A stretch of 64,000 nucleotides of DNA from NCBI RefSeq assembly GCF_020171985.1, contig NZ_JAIVAL010000012.1, forward strand, positions 1 through 64,000, given 5' to 3'. A program made the position numbers and the translations under genes. This stretch comes from Halobacillus halophilus (GTDB taxonomy: Bacteria > Bacillota > Bacilli > Bacillales > Halobacillaceae). The notes under the pieces are model-generated. The model was not told where the DNA came from. It saw only the letters and a program-made list of their open reading frames with translations, and searched no databases. This document shows, one piece after another, positions 24,759 through 33,106 of this stretch (positions are counted from its first letter, which is position 1; each line of letters begins with the position of its first letter).

Positions 24759-26034
24759 AATCAAGTTCTCTCAATTCGGTAAAGGTCAGAAATACAAAGG
24801 AAGCAAATACAGTAACCAATATAGATCCAGCGGCCATGATGTGGTGAATGGAAATTCCTAATGAGAGTACAATGGAGGTAAGGGCATAGCTGACAGGAAT
24901 GAGTCCCATCGACGCTAAGGAAATCAGTCCCATCACGCGTCCCAGCACCTTTTCTTCAATTATACTTTGAATAGCGGAGATGGAAGAGATATTGGAAATA
25001 GAGAGAAAGGTTCCAAATAACCCAAGCATGACCATGCTTTGCCATAGTTCTGCCGTGAAGCTCAGCCCTATAAAGGCAATGCCTGAAAGGACCAGCGTCA
25101 GAAGGGTGAGTTTCCCTCGTTTTTTAGTCACATTTAAACTTCCGATTACGATAGAGCCAACGAGCATTCCTCCCGCTAAACCAGCTTCAAGAAAGCTGAA
25201 GTCCACTGCCGTACCTTCCAGAATATTTTTAACAAATAAAGGGAGCCCCATCGTCATCGGTCCAACAATGAACAGATTTAGAAATATAGTGGCCAATACA
25301 ATAAGGGTGAGTAAGCGGGAGTCTTTCACATAGGCGACTCCTTCCCTGAAGGTCTGCCAGAACTTCTTATTTTTATTGGCTTCCATATCTGCGTCTTTCT
25401 TCGGCTTCATAGAGATAACTAACAGACTGGCTGTAAGCAGCATCGCCGCCGTCACGGCAAATACGATTTCATAATTGCCATAGGCGATCAGCACGCCTGC
25501 AAGCATAGGTGCCAGAATAAAGGAAGTCTGATTGGTCATTTGAATGATAGAGTTACCTCGGGTCAGATTTTCTTTCTGAACAATCGATGGAATAATGGCG
25601 CTCTCAGCTGCCCAGAAGAAGGCATCCAATATTCCGAAGAAAAAAGCAAACCCTACAAATGTCCACAGAGTAATACTTCCAAACAGGAACCACAGCACAA
25701 GCCCGGCTAACAACAGCCCTCTTATAAAATCCGATAGAAACATAATCTTCCTCTTATCGTATCGGTCCGCCACTGTACCGCTAATGATCATAAACAGAAG
25801 ACGGGGGATGCTGGCTGCGATATAAATAAGCCCAAGCGAAGCTTCAAGATTCAAAACATTGACTACATACCAGCTTTGGGAAAATAAAAAGAACGAAATA
25901 CCGAAACTGGATAAAAGAGCAGCTCCCCATAATAATAGGAAATTGCGGTTTTTAAAAACGGAAGGTGTACTTTCTTCCTGGAGATGGTCCGTACGTTCAC
26001 GAACCGCAGCTTCTTTAACTGATGACATTTTCAT
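24757..26034 (-). CDS. MFS exporter (MFS_3/EntS-like)
   Basis: About 425 aa, 12 predicted membrane helices. The N-terminus FKNRNFLLLWGAALLSSFG is typical of the MFS_3 group. The loop VADRYDKRKIMFLSDFIRGL matches MFS motif A (DRYDKR). The central loop (MKPKKDADMEANKNKKFWQ) links the two halves, and the second half has a similar loop NVTKKRGKLTL. These proteins act as drug or siderophore exporters; the substrate is unknown. ATG at 26034 is used because the GTG at 26037 sits against its SD. Confidence 0.85.
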   Translation of the reverse strand: MKMSSVKEAAVRERTDHLQEESTPSVFKNRNFLLLWGAALLSSFGISFFLFSQSWYVVNVLNLEASLGLIYIAASIPRLLFMIISGTVADRYDKRKIMFLSDFIRGLLLAGLVLWFLFGSITLWTFVGFAFFFGILDAFFWAAESAIIPSIVQKENLTRGNSIIQMTNQTSFILAPMLAGVLIAYGNYEIVFAVTAAMLLTASLLVISMKPKKDADMEANKNKKFWQTFREGVAYVKDSRLLTLIVLATIFLNLFIVGPMTMGLPLFVKNILEGTAVDFSFLEAGLAGGMLVGSIVIGSLNVTKKRGKLTLLTLVLSGIAFIGLSFTAELWQSMVMLGLFGTFLSISNISSISAIQSIIEEKVLGRVMGLISLASMGLIPVSYALTSIVLSLGISIHHIMAAGSILVTVFASFVFLTFTELRELD

Positions 26035-26186
26035 CACGCCTTTATAATTGGATTACATTTATTGTATAGCGGATAAAGGAATACCACGATGAACCGCAGA
26101 AGGAATTTAGTTCCGCCTTGAGGCTGAAATTGGCAGATATAATTTTTGGGTAATGGATAATCTTTAGAATTGATGTGTATCGAAGA

Positions 26187-26801
26187 CTTATTCAACAATA
26201 GGGCCGATTAGTTGAAGACTCAGCTTCGAGATATTTTATGAGAGGAAAGGTCCTGCGGGGGATAATTCGCTTTCCGCGGGCATGTGCTGAGCCTCCTCGA
26301 GCTAAAGCTCTCCGGGGTCTCACCGATCATGTTCATCCCGCAGGAGTCTTCATTATCCCCCTCCGGACCTTGCCAGATCAGAAGCTCGAAACCACTCTGA
26401 ATATTACCTGTCTCGTTATCATGATATCAGGGAATTAGTTCCTACTTTTTGCTTCATTACAATGGAAAACATTGATATAAAGGCGCTTACTGCAAACGAG
26501 TTATAAACAAAACCTCTTTTTTTCAGCAGGTCCGTTTTTCTTCCTATCGTTGGGTTGGTTGGGAAATGATGAGACTCCCGTGGGAGAAGGATCTAGGTGA
26601 GACCCCGCAGGGAGTGAAACGATGGAGGAGGCTCATGGAAAAAAGGAGGATCGACTAAATTCGCCACGTCCTGTGGCAACGTCGATCGACCCTACGTCAT
26701 ATAGGGCCACAGGAAAGCGAGTTATTTCCCCACCAACCCTTATCCATCTAACATAACGGACCCATTTATCTCGAAGTCAAGTCTTACAGAAAAGGGAGCT
26801 T
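26187..26801. repeat. Composite intergenic repeat, copy C
   Basis: The best-formed copy. The left end carries GTTGAAGACTCAGCTTCGAG and the right end (26767-26801) its partial complement with a distal GGGAGCTTAT. Arm 1 (about 26240-26380, core on the minus strand) and arm 2 (about 26550-26755, core on the plus strand) align to each other: GACTCC, GGTGAGACCCC, GGAGGCTCA, GGAAAGCGA in that order. Each arm has its own closing stem (GGTCC..GGGGGAT/ATCCCCC; GGTTGGTTGGGAAAT/ATTTCCCCACCAACC). The spacer (26398-26523) is nearly identical to that of copy D. Arm 2 carries the SM1 insert inverted. Confidence 0.85.
26651..26708 (-). repeat. 60-bp double-hairpin insert (SM1) in copy C
   Basis: Minus-strand version of the unit at 19100-19160: GGCCCTATATGACGTAGGG, then the GACGTTGCCACAGGACGTGG stem. 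It is placed between GGAGGCTCA and GGAAAGCGA of arm 2, the same core position as in copies B and E. Confidence 0.85.
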
Positions 26802-26845
26802 ATCTCTAATAAAGTTACTAAATAGAATACTAAAGCCTATCTTTT

Positions 26846-26859
26846 TGTAAACGCATTCA
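26846..26859 (+). promoter_or_regulatory. Candidate cre site upstream of the lactate oxidase-like gene
   Basis: TGTAAACGCATTCA matches the cre consensus TGWNANCGNTNWCA at all but one defined position. It lies 61 bp before the start codon, where CcpA would repress use of an alternative carbon source. Confidence 0.45.
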
Positions 26860-26919
26860 TAGGATGTGATAAACTGAGTACATAACCATATTGTGTAAAT
26901 GATAAGGAGGAGATGTGTC

Positions 26920-28086
26920 ATGTCGAACTTCGGTAATCAGATTCAGTTTAAGGTCTACCAGACAATGCCCGATCCGGATCCAGACAGACTGCCCGTCGTT
27001 TATGAAGAGTGGGAAAAACTAGCAAGAGAGGTGCTGGAAGATGGGCCTTATGATTACATAGCCGGAGGAGCAGGCGGAGAAAGCACAATGGATGCCAATC
27101 TTGAGGCATTCAAGAAGTGGAAGATTGTACCGAGAATGCTCAGAAACGTAGAAAGCCGCGATTTAACAGTCGAGTTATTCGGTCATACATATGCCTCGCC
27201 GCTGATGCTTGCGCCTATTGGCGTCCAGTCTATCATCCATCCAGATGGAGAACTGGCTGCCGCCAAAGCCTCGGCCGAAATGGAAGTCCCTTATATTACA
27301 AGTTCTGCTTCCACAAGGTCACTTGAGGAAATTGCAAATGCCATGGGCGATGCACCCCGGTGGTTTCAGCTTTATTGGAATAAAGATCCTGAAGTAACAG
27401 CCAGCTTCTTGAAAAGAGCCGAGAACTCAGGGTATTCCGCTATCGTAGTGACCCTGGATACACCCATGATGGCGTGGCGTGAGAAGGATTTAAAAAATGT
27501 TTATCTTCCATTTCTAGCAGGGGAAGGTGTAGGAAATTATTTATCAGATCCTATCTTCCGTTCTCGTCTTGAGAAAACTCCTGAAGAGGACCCGGCTTCA
27601 GCCATTATGCACTGGACAAAGACGTTCGGAAACCCAGGGCTGACCTGGGAGGATCTCACTTTTATTAAGGAGCATACGAATCTTCCTATTCTGTTAAAAG
27701 GAATTCTCCACCCTGATGATGCAATGCTTGCTTTGGAATACGGGATAGATGGGATTATTGTATCCAACCACGGTGGCAGGCAGGTGGACGGCGCACTCGG
27801 AGCGCTTGAAGCTTTGCCGGAGGTTTGTGAAGCAGTAGGAGGCCAGATCCCTGTACTTATGGACAGCGGAATTCGCAGAGGGGCAGATGTGGTCAAAGCT
27901 CTGGCTCTAGGAGCGGATGCAGTACTTGTGGGAAGACCGTGCATGTATGGACTTGCGGTAGCAGGACAACGGGGTGTGCGGGAAGTTTTACAAAATATGC
28001 TGGCCGACCTGGATTTAACCATGGCTCTTGCCGGAGAAACAACAGCTGGAGAACTTAATAATTCGGTACTAAAGAAATCTGAATAA
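26920..28086 (+). CDS. FMN-dependent lactate 2-monooxygenase or 2-hydroxy-acid oxidase
   Basis: 388 aa from ATG at 26920 (SD AAGGAGG). It belongs to the FMN-dependent alpha-hydroxy-acid dehydrogenase family. Motifs are YDYIAGGAGGE, SPLMLAPIGVQSIIHPDGE, WFQLYWNKD, PILLKGILHPDDA, the catalytic His block GIIVSNHGGRQVDGALGALE, and the FMN phosphate site DSGIRRGADVVKALALGADA, then VGRPCMYGLA. The insert between the TLDTP motif and the second half (PMMAWREKDLKNVYLPFLAGEG) resembles actinobacterial lactate 2-monooxygenase, which makes acetate, CO2 and water from lactate. Oxidase versus monooxygenase cannot be settled here. A cre-like site lies upstream. Confidence 0.85.
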   Translation: MSNFGNQIQFKVYQTMPDPDPDRLPVVYEEWEKLAREVLEDGPYDYIAGGAGGESTMDANLEAFKKWKIVPRMLRNVESRDLTVELFGHTYASPLMLAPIGVQSIIHPDGELAAAKASAEMEVPYITSSASTRSLEEIANAMGDAPRWFQLYWNKDPEVTASFLKRAENSGYSAIVVTLDTPMMAWREKDLKNVYLPFLAGEGVGNYLSDPIFRSRLEKTPEEDPASAIMHWTKTFGNPGLTWEDLTFIKEHTNLPILLKGILHPDDAMLALEYGIDGIIVSNHGGRQVDGALGALEALPEVCEAVGGQIPVLMDSGIRRGADVVKALALGADAVLVGRPCMYGLAVAGQRGVREVLQNMLADLDLTMALAGETTAGELNNSVLKKSE

Positions 28087-28105
28087 ACACGCTATTAATC
28101 ATAAA

Positions 28106-28140
28106 AACCCTCGTGTCCATGAACGGACACGAGGGTTCTT
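28106..28140. terminator. Bidirectional terminator
   Basis: Arms AACCCTCGTGTCC / GGACACGAGGGTT around five to six bases between the convergent oxidase and symporter genes. Confidence 0.9.
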
Positions 28141-28154
28141 GACTTTTATTAGAT

Positions 28155-29378
28155 TTATGAAGCGTCTTGATTTTTCTCCGTTTTGTTAATCACGGAAGAA
28201 CCTACTAAATCTCCTGTGACGTTTAAAGCGGTTGCCCCCATACCGACAAGGACGTCGACCGCTGTTAGAAGTGCCACGGCTTCCATAGGGAGACCTACTT
28301 GAGAAAAGACCGTAGCAATCATGATAATACCCGCTCCTGGAACACCAGCTGTACCGACAGAAGCAAGAGTTCCGACAATAACCACCTGAATAATGGCTGT
28401 CATACTTAGCGGATCGCCTACAACGTTAGCGGCAAATACAGCGGACACAGCGATTCGAATAGCTGCCCCGTCCATATTTATGGTTGCCCCCAGAGGCAGA
28501 CTGAAGCCGTATAAGCTTTTGGAGATGCCGAGATTATGAGCCGCATTCAAGGTTACTGGCAGTGTACCCGAACTGCTCTGCGTGACAAATGCCGTAAGCA
28601 TAGGGGTGCGGGCTTCTTTAAAGAAGGCGCCTGGATTTCTTTTCGTTACGAAAAGTAAAACGGTGTATAGTACGAGCTGAACAAGTAAGGCGATATAAAG
28701 AACTAAAATAAAGTTCCCTAAAGACCCGAGTGTGTTGAGTCCCTGAGTACCTACGACTTCGGCAATAATAGCGAGAATACCGATCGGTACATACTGCAGA
28801 ATTCCTTTCATAACCGTAAGCGTTGCTTCGTTAAGGGCCTCTATTACTTTATAGAGATGGTCCCCTAAATTTCCATAGCTTTGAGTGGAACGCAAATAAG
28901 AAATCGCAATTCCGAATACAATCGCTGTGAAAATAATTCCGAGCAAATTCATTTCTGTGAAGGCAGTAAATATATTATCCGGTACAATGTTTAATAGAAC
29001 CTGTGTCACACCTGGATTCTCAGGAACTTCAAAACTTTCGCTTCCATCAAGCGACGTGCCTGTACCAGGGTTGAAAAGGCTGGCGACCAGCACTCCGACT
29101 ATTATCGCAAAAGCAGAGGTTCCTAAATAGTAAAGAAATACCTTTCCGCCCATTCGTCCAAGATTGCCGATATTTGTCTGGTTTACCCCGACAATCAGGG
29201 TTAATAAGATTAATGGGATAATGATAAACCGAAGCAGACGAAGCAGTAGATCACCAAACGGAGCTAAAACAGAAGCTTCTTCTCCAAAAATAAGTCCGAT
29301 AACAATACCAAGAATAAGAGCAGCGGTGATTTTTTTAATGAGAGACGTTTGCACATATGTGTTCCACAATGATTTCAT
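28155..29378 (-). CDS. Dicarboxylate/amino acid:cation symporter (DAACS family)
   Basis: 407 aa, eight membrane helices plus two re-entrant hairpins expected. The family signatures are visible: the serine-rich hairpin TQSSSGTLPVT, the TM7 motif ATINMDGAAI and the second hairpin GTLASVGTAGVPGAGIIM, then VDVLVGMGATALNVTGDLVG at the binding site. It moves glutamate, aspartate or C4-dicarboxylates with Na+ or H+. Substrate is not resolved; the MGATALNVTGD stretch lacks the Arg of glutamate/aspartate carriers such as GltPh, suggesting a neutral or different substrate. SD AAGGAGG precedes the ATG. Confidence 0.9.
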   Translation of the reverse strand: MKSLWNTYVQTSLIKKITAALILGIVIGLIFGEEASVLAPFGDLLLRLLRFIIIPLILLTLIVGVNQTNIGNLGRMGGKVFLYYLGTSAFAIIVGVLVASLFNPGTGTSLDGSESFEVPENPGVTQVLLNIVPDNIFTAFTEMNLLGIIFTAIVFGIAISYLRSTQSYGNLGDHLYKVIEALNEATLTVMKGILQYVPIGILAIIAEVVGTQGLNTLGSLGNFILVLYIALLVQLVLYTVLLFVTKRNPGAFFKEARTPMLTAFVTQSSSGTLPVTLNAAHNLGISKSLYGFSLPLGATINMDGAAIRIAVSAVFAANVVGDPLSMTAIIQVVIVGTLASVGTAGVPGAGIIMIATVFSQVGLPMEAVALLTAVDVLVGMGATALNVTGDLVGSSVINKTEKNQDAS

Positions 29379-29833
29379 GGTGTACCTCCTTTATCCAGCA
29401 GACGGTTGTCTGTTTTAATCCTGACTAAAATACTACATATTACCTGAATACAATAAGACATCGCATCATATGTGTCAAAACTAATGCTTCTCAATGTAAT
29501 GCAAAGCGTTTAGGAGGCTTATGTATGAGTATAACCAATAAGGGTTCACTCCATGAATACCCCTGTAACTAATCAAGCACCTGGATGTGTATAGGTTTTT
29601 CTTTAAAAATGTATCCTTTAAGACTCAGTTGTGGAGCTGCATTAGGCAGGGGCCTCCTTAAAGTAAGGGGATATCTTAGTCCACTCCCCACTTTTCACGT
29701 TTCGAATGCTTCCAAAACTGATTCTCTCCTCAATGAAACTTAAGAAAGCGTAACATCCCAGCCTATCCACAAGTTACTTACAGGGAATAAAAGGGAATTC
29801 AATTTATATGGAAATAAAAAGGAGAGGATCTTA
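29379..29833. other. 455-bp intergenic region between divergent genes
   Basis: It holds the symporter promoter on the left and the NAD-binding gene promoter on the right. A faint trace of the composite repeat (AAGACTCAGTTGTGGAGC near 29621) is present, but no arms. Otherwise no structured element or SD-led reading frame stands out. Confidence 0.4.
29773..29798 (+). promoter_or_regulatory. Candidate sigma-B promoter
   Basis: GTTACT - 14 bp - GGGAAT fits the general-stress consensus GTTTAA-N12-15-GGGWAW, with a full -10 and a partial -35. It lies 36 bp before the start of the NAD-binding protein gene. Confidence 0.4.
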
Positions 29834-31267
29834 ATGTCAAATCAAAGACCTGTAGTTGCTCTTACAGGAGCGAGTGGGTATATAGGAAATAATTTAATGG
29901 ATAAGCTGACAGATCACGCGGAGGTGATTGCTTTATCAAGGAACGGCGATAATAAAGAGGACAGTGAAAACGTCACATGGCGTTCCTGTGACCTTTACTC
30001 TATGGCAGACGCTGAGAAAGGGCTTGAGGGAGCGGACATTGCTGTTTACCTTGTGCATTCCATGATGCCTGGAGCTAAGCTCACTCAGGGATCTTTTCAG
30101 GACATGGATGTTATTTTAGCGGATAATTTTGCCCAGGCAGCTAAGAAACAAGGGGTCAAGCAGATCATTTACTTAAGTGGAATCATTCCGAAGAGTTCGA
30201 AATCTTTATCCAGGCATTTAAAAAGCAGGCAGGAAGTGGACCAGATCCTGCGTTCTTATGGTGTCCCAGTGACCACTATCAGAGCAGGGCTTATCGTAGG
30301 TCCAAAAGGATCCTCCTTTCCCATTCTGAGAAAATTGGTAAAAAGACTGCCGGTAATGCTTCTGCCTAAATGGACCAAGACAGAAACGCATCCAGTCGCT
30401 TTACCAGATGTATTGAATGCACTTGATAAAAGTGTGGACCAAGAGGAATTAAAAGACCGTTCGATTGATGTAGGCGGTCCGGAAGTCATGACGTACCGGT
30501 CCATGATGCTGAAAACCGCTCAAGTAATGGGAAGAAACCCGAAACTGTTCGATCTTCCTTTTATGACGGTGAGATTATCACGTTTATGGGTAACTTTAGT
30601 TGCCGGTGCTCCTAAAGAGATTGCTTATCCACTGATTGAAAGTCTTACGCATCCGATGACGACGCACCCGGAGAATGAAGCACCTGGAATCAGCCGGGGT
30701 TCGATAACATTTGAAGAAGCAGCAAGGGACGCGCTTGAAAAGGAAAAGCAGAGTGAAGGAAAAAGCACTAAAAAAACACCGAACCTGGATATCCAGCATG
30801 ACGTTCGTTCGGTTCAGCGAATTATTATACCCGCTGGTAAAGATGCCAATTGGGTGGCCCAGCACTATGTGAAATGGCTGGAAGACAAATTAAATCCTTG
30901 GATTACCACAACGGTAGATGAGAATCTAAATTGCCGCATCGGCTTTTCCTTCTCAGACTCATCTCTGCTTAAGATGAGTTATTCTCATGAGAGAAGCACG
31001 TCGAGCCGTGCGCTTTATTACATTACGGGTGGCGGTCTTTCAGATGACCAGAAGAATATGAGAGGGCGGATGGAGTTCAGGCAGATCCCCGGCACTCACG
31101 AAGCTATTGTTGCTATTCATGATTTCATGCCATCTCTACCGTGGTTCTTCTATAAGTACACGCAGGCCAAAGTCCATTTGCTGGTCATGGCCATGTTCAG
31201 CAAACATTTAGAGCGGATGGAAGATCGATCAGAGGAAGAAGTAAACAGGAACTTTATTACGGAATAG
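29834..31267 (+). CDS. NAD(P)-binding SDR-type protein with C-terminal DUF2867-like domain
   Basis: 477 aa. The N-terminal half (1-300) is an extended/atypical SDR Rossmann domain: VALTGASGYIGNNLMDKL, DLYSMADAEKGLEGADIAVY, IIYLSGIIPKS and VTTIRAGLIVGPKGSSF. The Tyr-x3-Lys catalytic pair is not obvious, so it may bind NAD(P) without classical dehydrogenase activity. The C-terminal part (about 320-470) with SVQRIIIPAGKDANWVAQHY and YITGGGLSDDQKNMRGRMEF looks like a DUF2867 or SRPBCC-type domain. Related proteins are often general-stress genes, consistent with the sigma-B-like promoter. SD AAGGAGAGG precedes the ATG. Confidence 0.8.
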   Translation: MSNQRPVVALTGASGYIGNNLMDKLTDHAEVIALSRNGDNKEDSENVTWRSCDLYSMADAEKGLEGADIAVYLVHSMMPGAKLTQGSFQDMDVILADNFAQAAKKQGVKQIIYLSGIIPKSSKSLSRHLKSRQEVDQILRSYGVPVTTIRAGLIVGPKGSSFPILRKLVKRLPVMLLPKWTKTETHPVALPDVLNALDKSVDQEELKDRSIDVGGPEVMTYRSMMLKTAQVMGRNPKLFDLPFMTVRLSRLWVTLVAGAPKEIAYPLIESLTHPMTTHPENEAPGISRGSITFEEAARDALEKEKQSEGKSTKKTPNLDIQHDVRSVQRIIIPAGKDANWVAQHYVKWLEDKLNPWITTTVDENLNCRIGFSFSDSSLLKMSYSHERSTSSRALYYITGGGLSDDQKNMRGRMEFRQIPGTHEAIVAIHDFMPSLPWFFYKYTQAKVHLLVMAMFSKHLERMEDRSEEEVNRNFITE

Positions 31268-31354
31268 TCCTCCTTTCAATTCTCATGTATAAATGACCCT
31301 TAATTTCAAAGCCTAAACCGAAGAGGCATTTTATTTTGAAAGGGTGGTTATCAG

Positions 31355-31528
31355 ATGAGTAAGAAGGACAAAAAGCCGGATAATCAGTTTAAAGAAAATA
31401 AGAACAAAGGTGAGAAACGAAACGGCCGGCTGGCTCAGTTCAAGAATCATAGCACGGAGTTTGGGATGGCTGACAACGAATATATCGATAAAGATCGATT
31501 ACCGGAGCGGGATCCATCTGACATGTAA
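31355..31528 (+). CDS. Small hydrophilic protein (57 aa), unknown function
   Basis: A 57-codon frame (MSKKDKKPDNQFKENKNKGE, then a middle part with RLAQFKNHSTEFGMADNEY, ending RLPERDPSDM). It is Lys/Asn/Asp rich with no Cys or membrane segment. An AAAGGGTGG site lies before the ATG and a clean terminator starts at its stop codon, both of which support a real gene. The composition recalls small sporulation or stress peptides of Bacillaceae, but I cannot name the family. Confidence 0.65.
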   Translation: MSKKDKKPDNQFKENKNKGEKRNGRLAQFKNHSTEFGMADNEYIDKDRLPERDPSDM

Positions 31529-31552
31529 AGAGGGCGTTAGCCCTCTTTTTTT
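31527..31552 (+). terminator. Terminator after the 57-aa gene
   Basis: AAAGAGGGC-GTTA-GCCCTCTTT followed by a T run; its first arm overlaps the stop codon. Confidence 0.9.
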
Positions 31553-31590
31553 AATAGGATCTATAAAAGGTTATGGTTATTTACATAGTA

Positions 31591-32265
31591 GGCTTATTAC
31601 ACAATAGGGCCGATTAGTTAAAGACTCAGTTTCGAGATATTGGTTATGAGGAAGGTCCTTCGGGGGACGATTACGCTTTCCGCGGGCATGTGCTGAGCTT
31701 CCTCGGGCTTAACAGCCCTGCGGGATCTCACCGATCATGTTCATCCCGCAGGAGTCTCCATCGTCCCCCTCAGGACTTTGCCAAATCAGCGACTCGAAAC
31801 CACTCTGAATATTACCTGCCTCGTTATCATGATATCAGGGAATTAGTTCCTACTTTTTGCTTCATTACAATGGAAAACATTGATATAAAGGCGCTTACTG
31901 CAAACGAGTTATAAACAAAACCTCTTTTTTCAGCAGGTCCGTTTTTCTTCCTATCGTTGGGTTGGTTGGGAAATGATGAGACTCCCGTGGGAGAAGGATC
32001 TAGGTGAGACCCCAGGGAGTGAAACGACGGAGGAAGCTCACCGTTCCCCCATAGGAAAGTGTTCAAATGTGGCATCACCCCGAAAGACACGACCAGCATA
32101 AGCCGAGCATCAAAAGGGCAGTGGTCTTTCCGTCCGTTGATGAATGGCTTATGTCTTGAGTGTCTGGGTGATGGAACAAGACGAGTTATTTCCCAACCAA
32201 CCCTTATCCATCTAACATAACGGACCCATTTATCTCGAAATCAAGTCTTCAACAAACGGGAGCTT
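31591..32265. repeat. Composite intergenic repeat, copy D
   Basis: The longest copy (675 bp). The left end GGCTTATTACACAATAGGGC then AAGACTCAGTTTCGAGATA matches copy A; the right end (32231-32265) is TATCTCGAAATCAAGTCTTC with a distal GGGAGC. Arm 1 (31640-31790) matches copy A with few changes. The spacer (31806-31930) is almost identical to that of copy C. Arm 2 keeps the same outer stem as copy C but carries a different insert, the 101-bp hairpin at 32073-32173, instead of SM1. Confidence 0.85.
32073..32173 (+). other. 101-nt interrupted hairpin (SM2) inside copy D
   Basis: Four stems stack co-linearly: CATCACCC/GGGTGATG (8 bp), AGACAC/GTGTCT (6), CATAAGCC/GGCTTATG (8) and CATCAA/TTGATG (6). 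They are separated by a 4-nt bulge and symmetric 6x6 and 3x3 internal loops, with a 23-nt apical loop (32114-32136). GTTC/GAAC just outside adds a closing pair. It sits where the other copies have SM1. It occurs once in this window. Confidence 0.8.
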
Positions 32266-32345
32266 TGGCTTAAAGGTAACAGAGTTTTTTAGTAAGAATG
32301 ATCAGAGCTGAGAAACTTAGAGATACGTGTATGTAGTGGAAAATA

Positions 32346-32380
32346 AAAGACTCTACTAATTCTCTAGTAGAGTCTTTAAC
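32346..32380 (-). terminator. Terminator of the YtxGH-like operon
   Basis: Arms AAAGACTCTACTA / TAGTAGAGTCTTT around six bases, followed on the minus strand by a T-rich stretch. Confidence 0.85.
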
Positions 32381-32386
32381 GTCTAT

Positions 32387-33106
32387 TTATCGAGTTTTAT
32401 TTACACTTACTACGTTATCTTCTGTGTTGGAAGTAGCTGCTGCTTCGTCTTCAGAGTCTGTTAATTCTTCTTTCGCTTCTTTGGCTTTGCTTCCTGCTTC
32501 CTGCAGGTCTTCTCCAGCATCTTTCGCTGTGGAGATAATTTCTTCAGACTCTTCTTTAATATCTTGTACCTTATCGGAAATCTCTTTACCCTGATTATTG
32601 AATACTTCTTGAATTGTGGAAATCGCTTCGTTTGTAATGTTTACTACTCGTTTTACGCGAGTCATAATGTCATCTTTTTTACCTGATGGGTCTTCTTTTA
32701 CTTCAGAAGCAAATCCGGTGACGGACTCTTTAGTGGAGCGGGAACCTTCTTTCAGACGCTGTCTTTCCTGAGGATCTTTGATTAAAATAAAGGCTCCGCC
32801 GATCACGGCACCTGTAATAATCGCAAGTGGAAGCTTTCTGCCTCCGCGTTTAGGCTGAGTTTGATTTTGAGTCGTTTGATTATTTTCCATGTTTAATTTC
32901 CCCTTTGTATTAGTTTTAGCTTTCCTCTGCAGTTCTTGTCTCGCTGCCTGCATGTTCCTGTACTTCTCTTTACCAGTCTCTACGAAATTGTCTTTCTTGC
33001 GTTCAAACTTCATTTTATAAACAGAGGGACTTTTCTTAAGTGATTGGGCACTCATACCACTCAAGGCCCCTATGGATAAACCAGTAAGCCAGTCTTTTTT
33101 ACTCAT
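32387..33106 (-). CDS. YtxH-like protein with N-terminal extension
   Basis: 239 aa. The N-terminal 70 residues are basic (MSKKDWLTGLSIGALSGMSA, then KKSPSVYKMKFERKKDN). A GxxxG-type membrane helix follows (LPLAIITGAVIGGAFILI, about 92-109). The rest is a long charged helix (KEDPSGKKDD to KAKEAKEELTDSEDE), like YtxH/GvpP-family general-stress proteins. A second in-frame ATG at 32890 (MENNQTTQ) has its own SD AAAGGGG at 9 nt and would give a normal-length YtxH. The start overlaps the DUF948 gene by 4 bp. Confidence 0.75.
   Translation of the reverse strand: MSKKDWLTGLSIGALSGMSAQSLKKSPSVYKMKFERKKDNFVETGKEKYRNMQAARQELQRKAKTNTKGKLNMENNQTTQNQTQPKRGGRKLPLAIITGAVIGGAFILIKDPQERQRLKEGSRSTKESVTGFASEVKEDPSGKKDDIMTRVKRVVNITNEAISTIQEVFNNQGKEISDKVQDIKEESEEIISTAKDAGEDLQEAGSKAKEAKEELTDSEDEAAATSNTEDNVVSVNKTR

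Noticed and set aside
26187-32265. Composite transposon carrying the 26.8-31.6 kb genes between copies C and D
   Set aside because: No transposase is present, the two copies have the same orientation with diverged arms, and the genes between look like ordinary chromosomal genes in base use.
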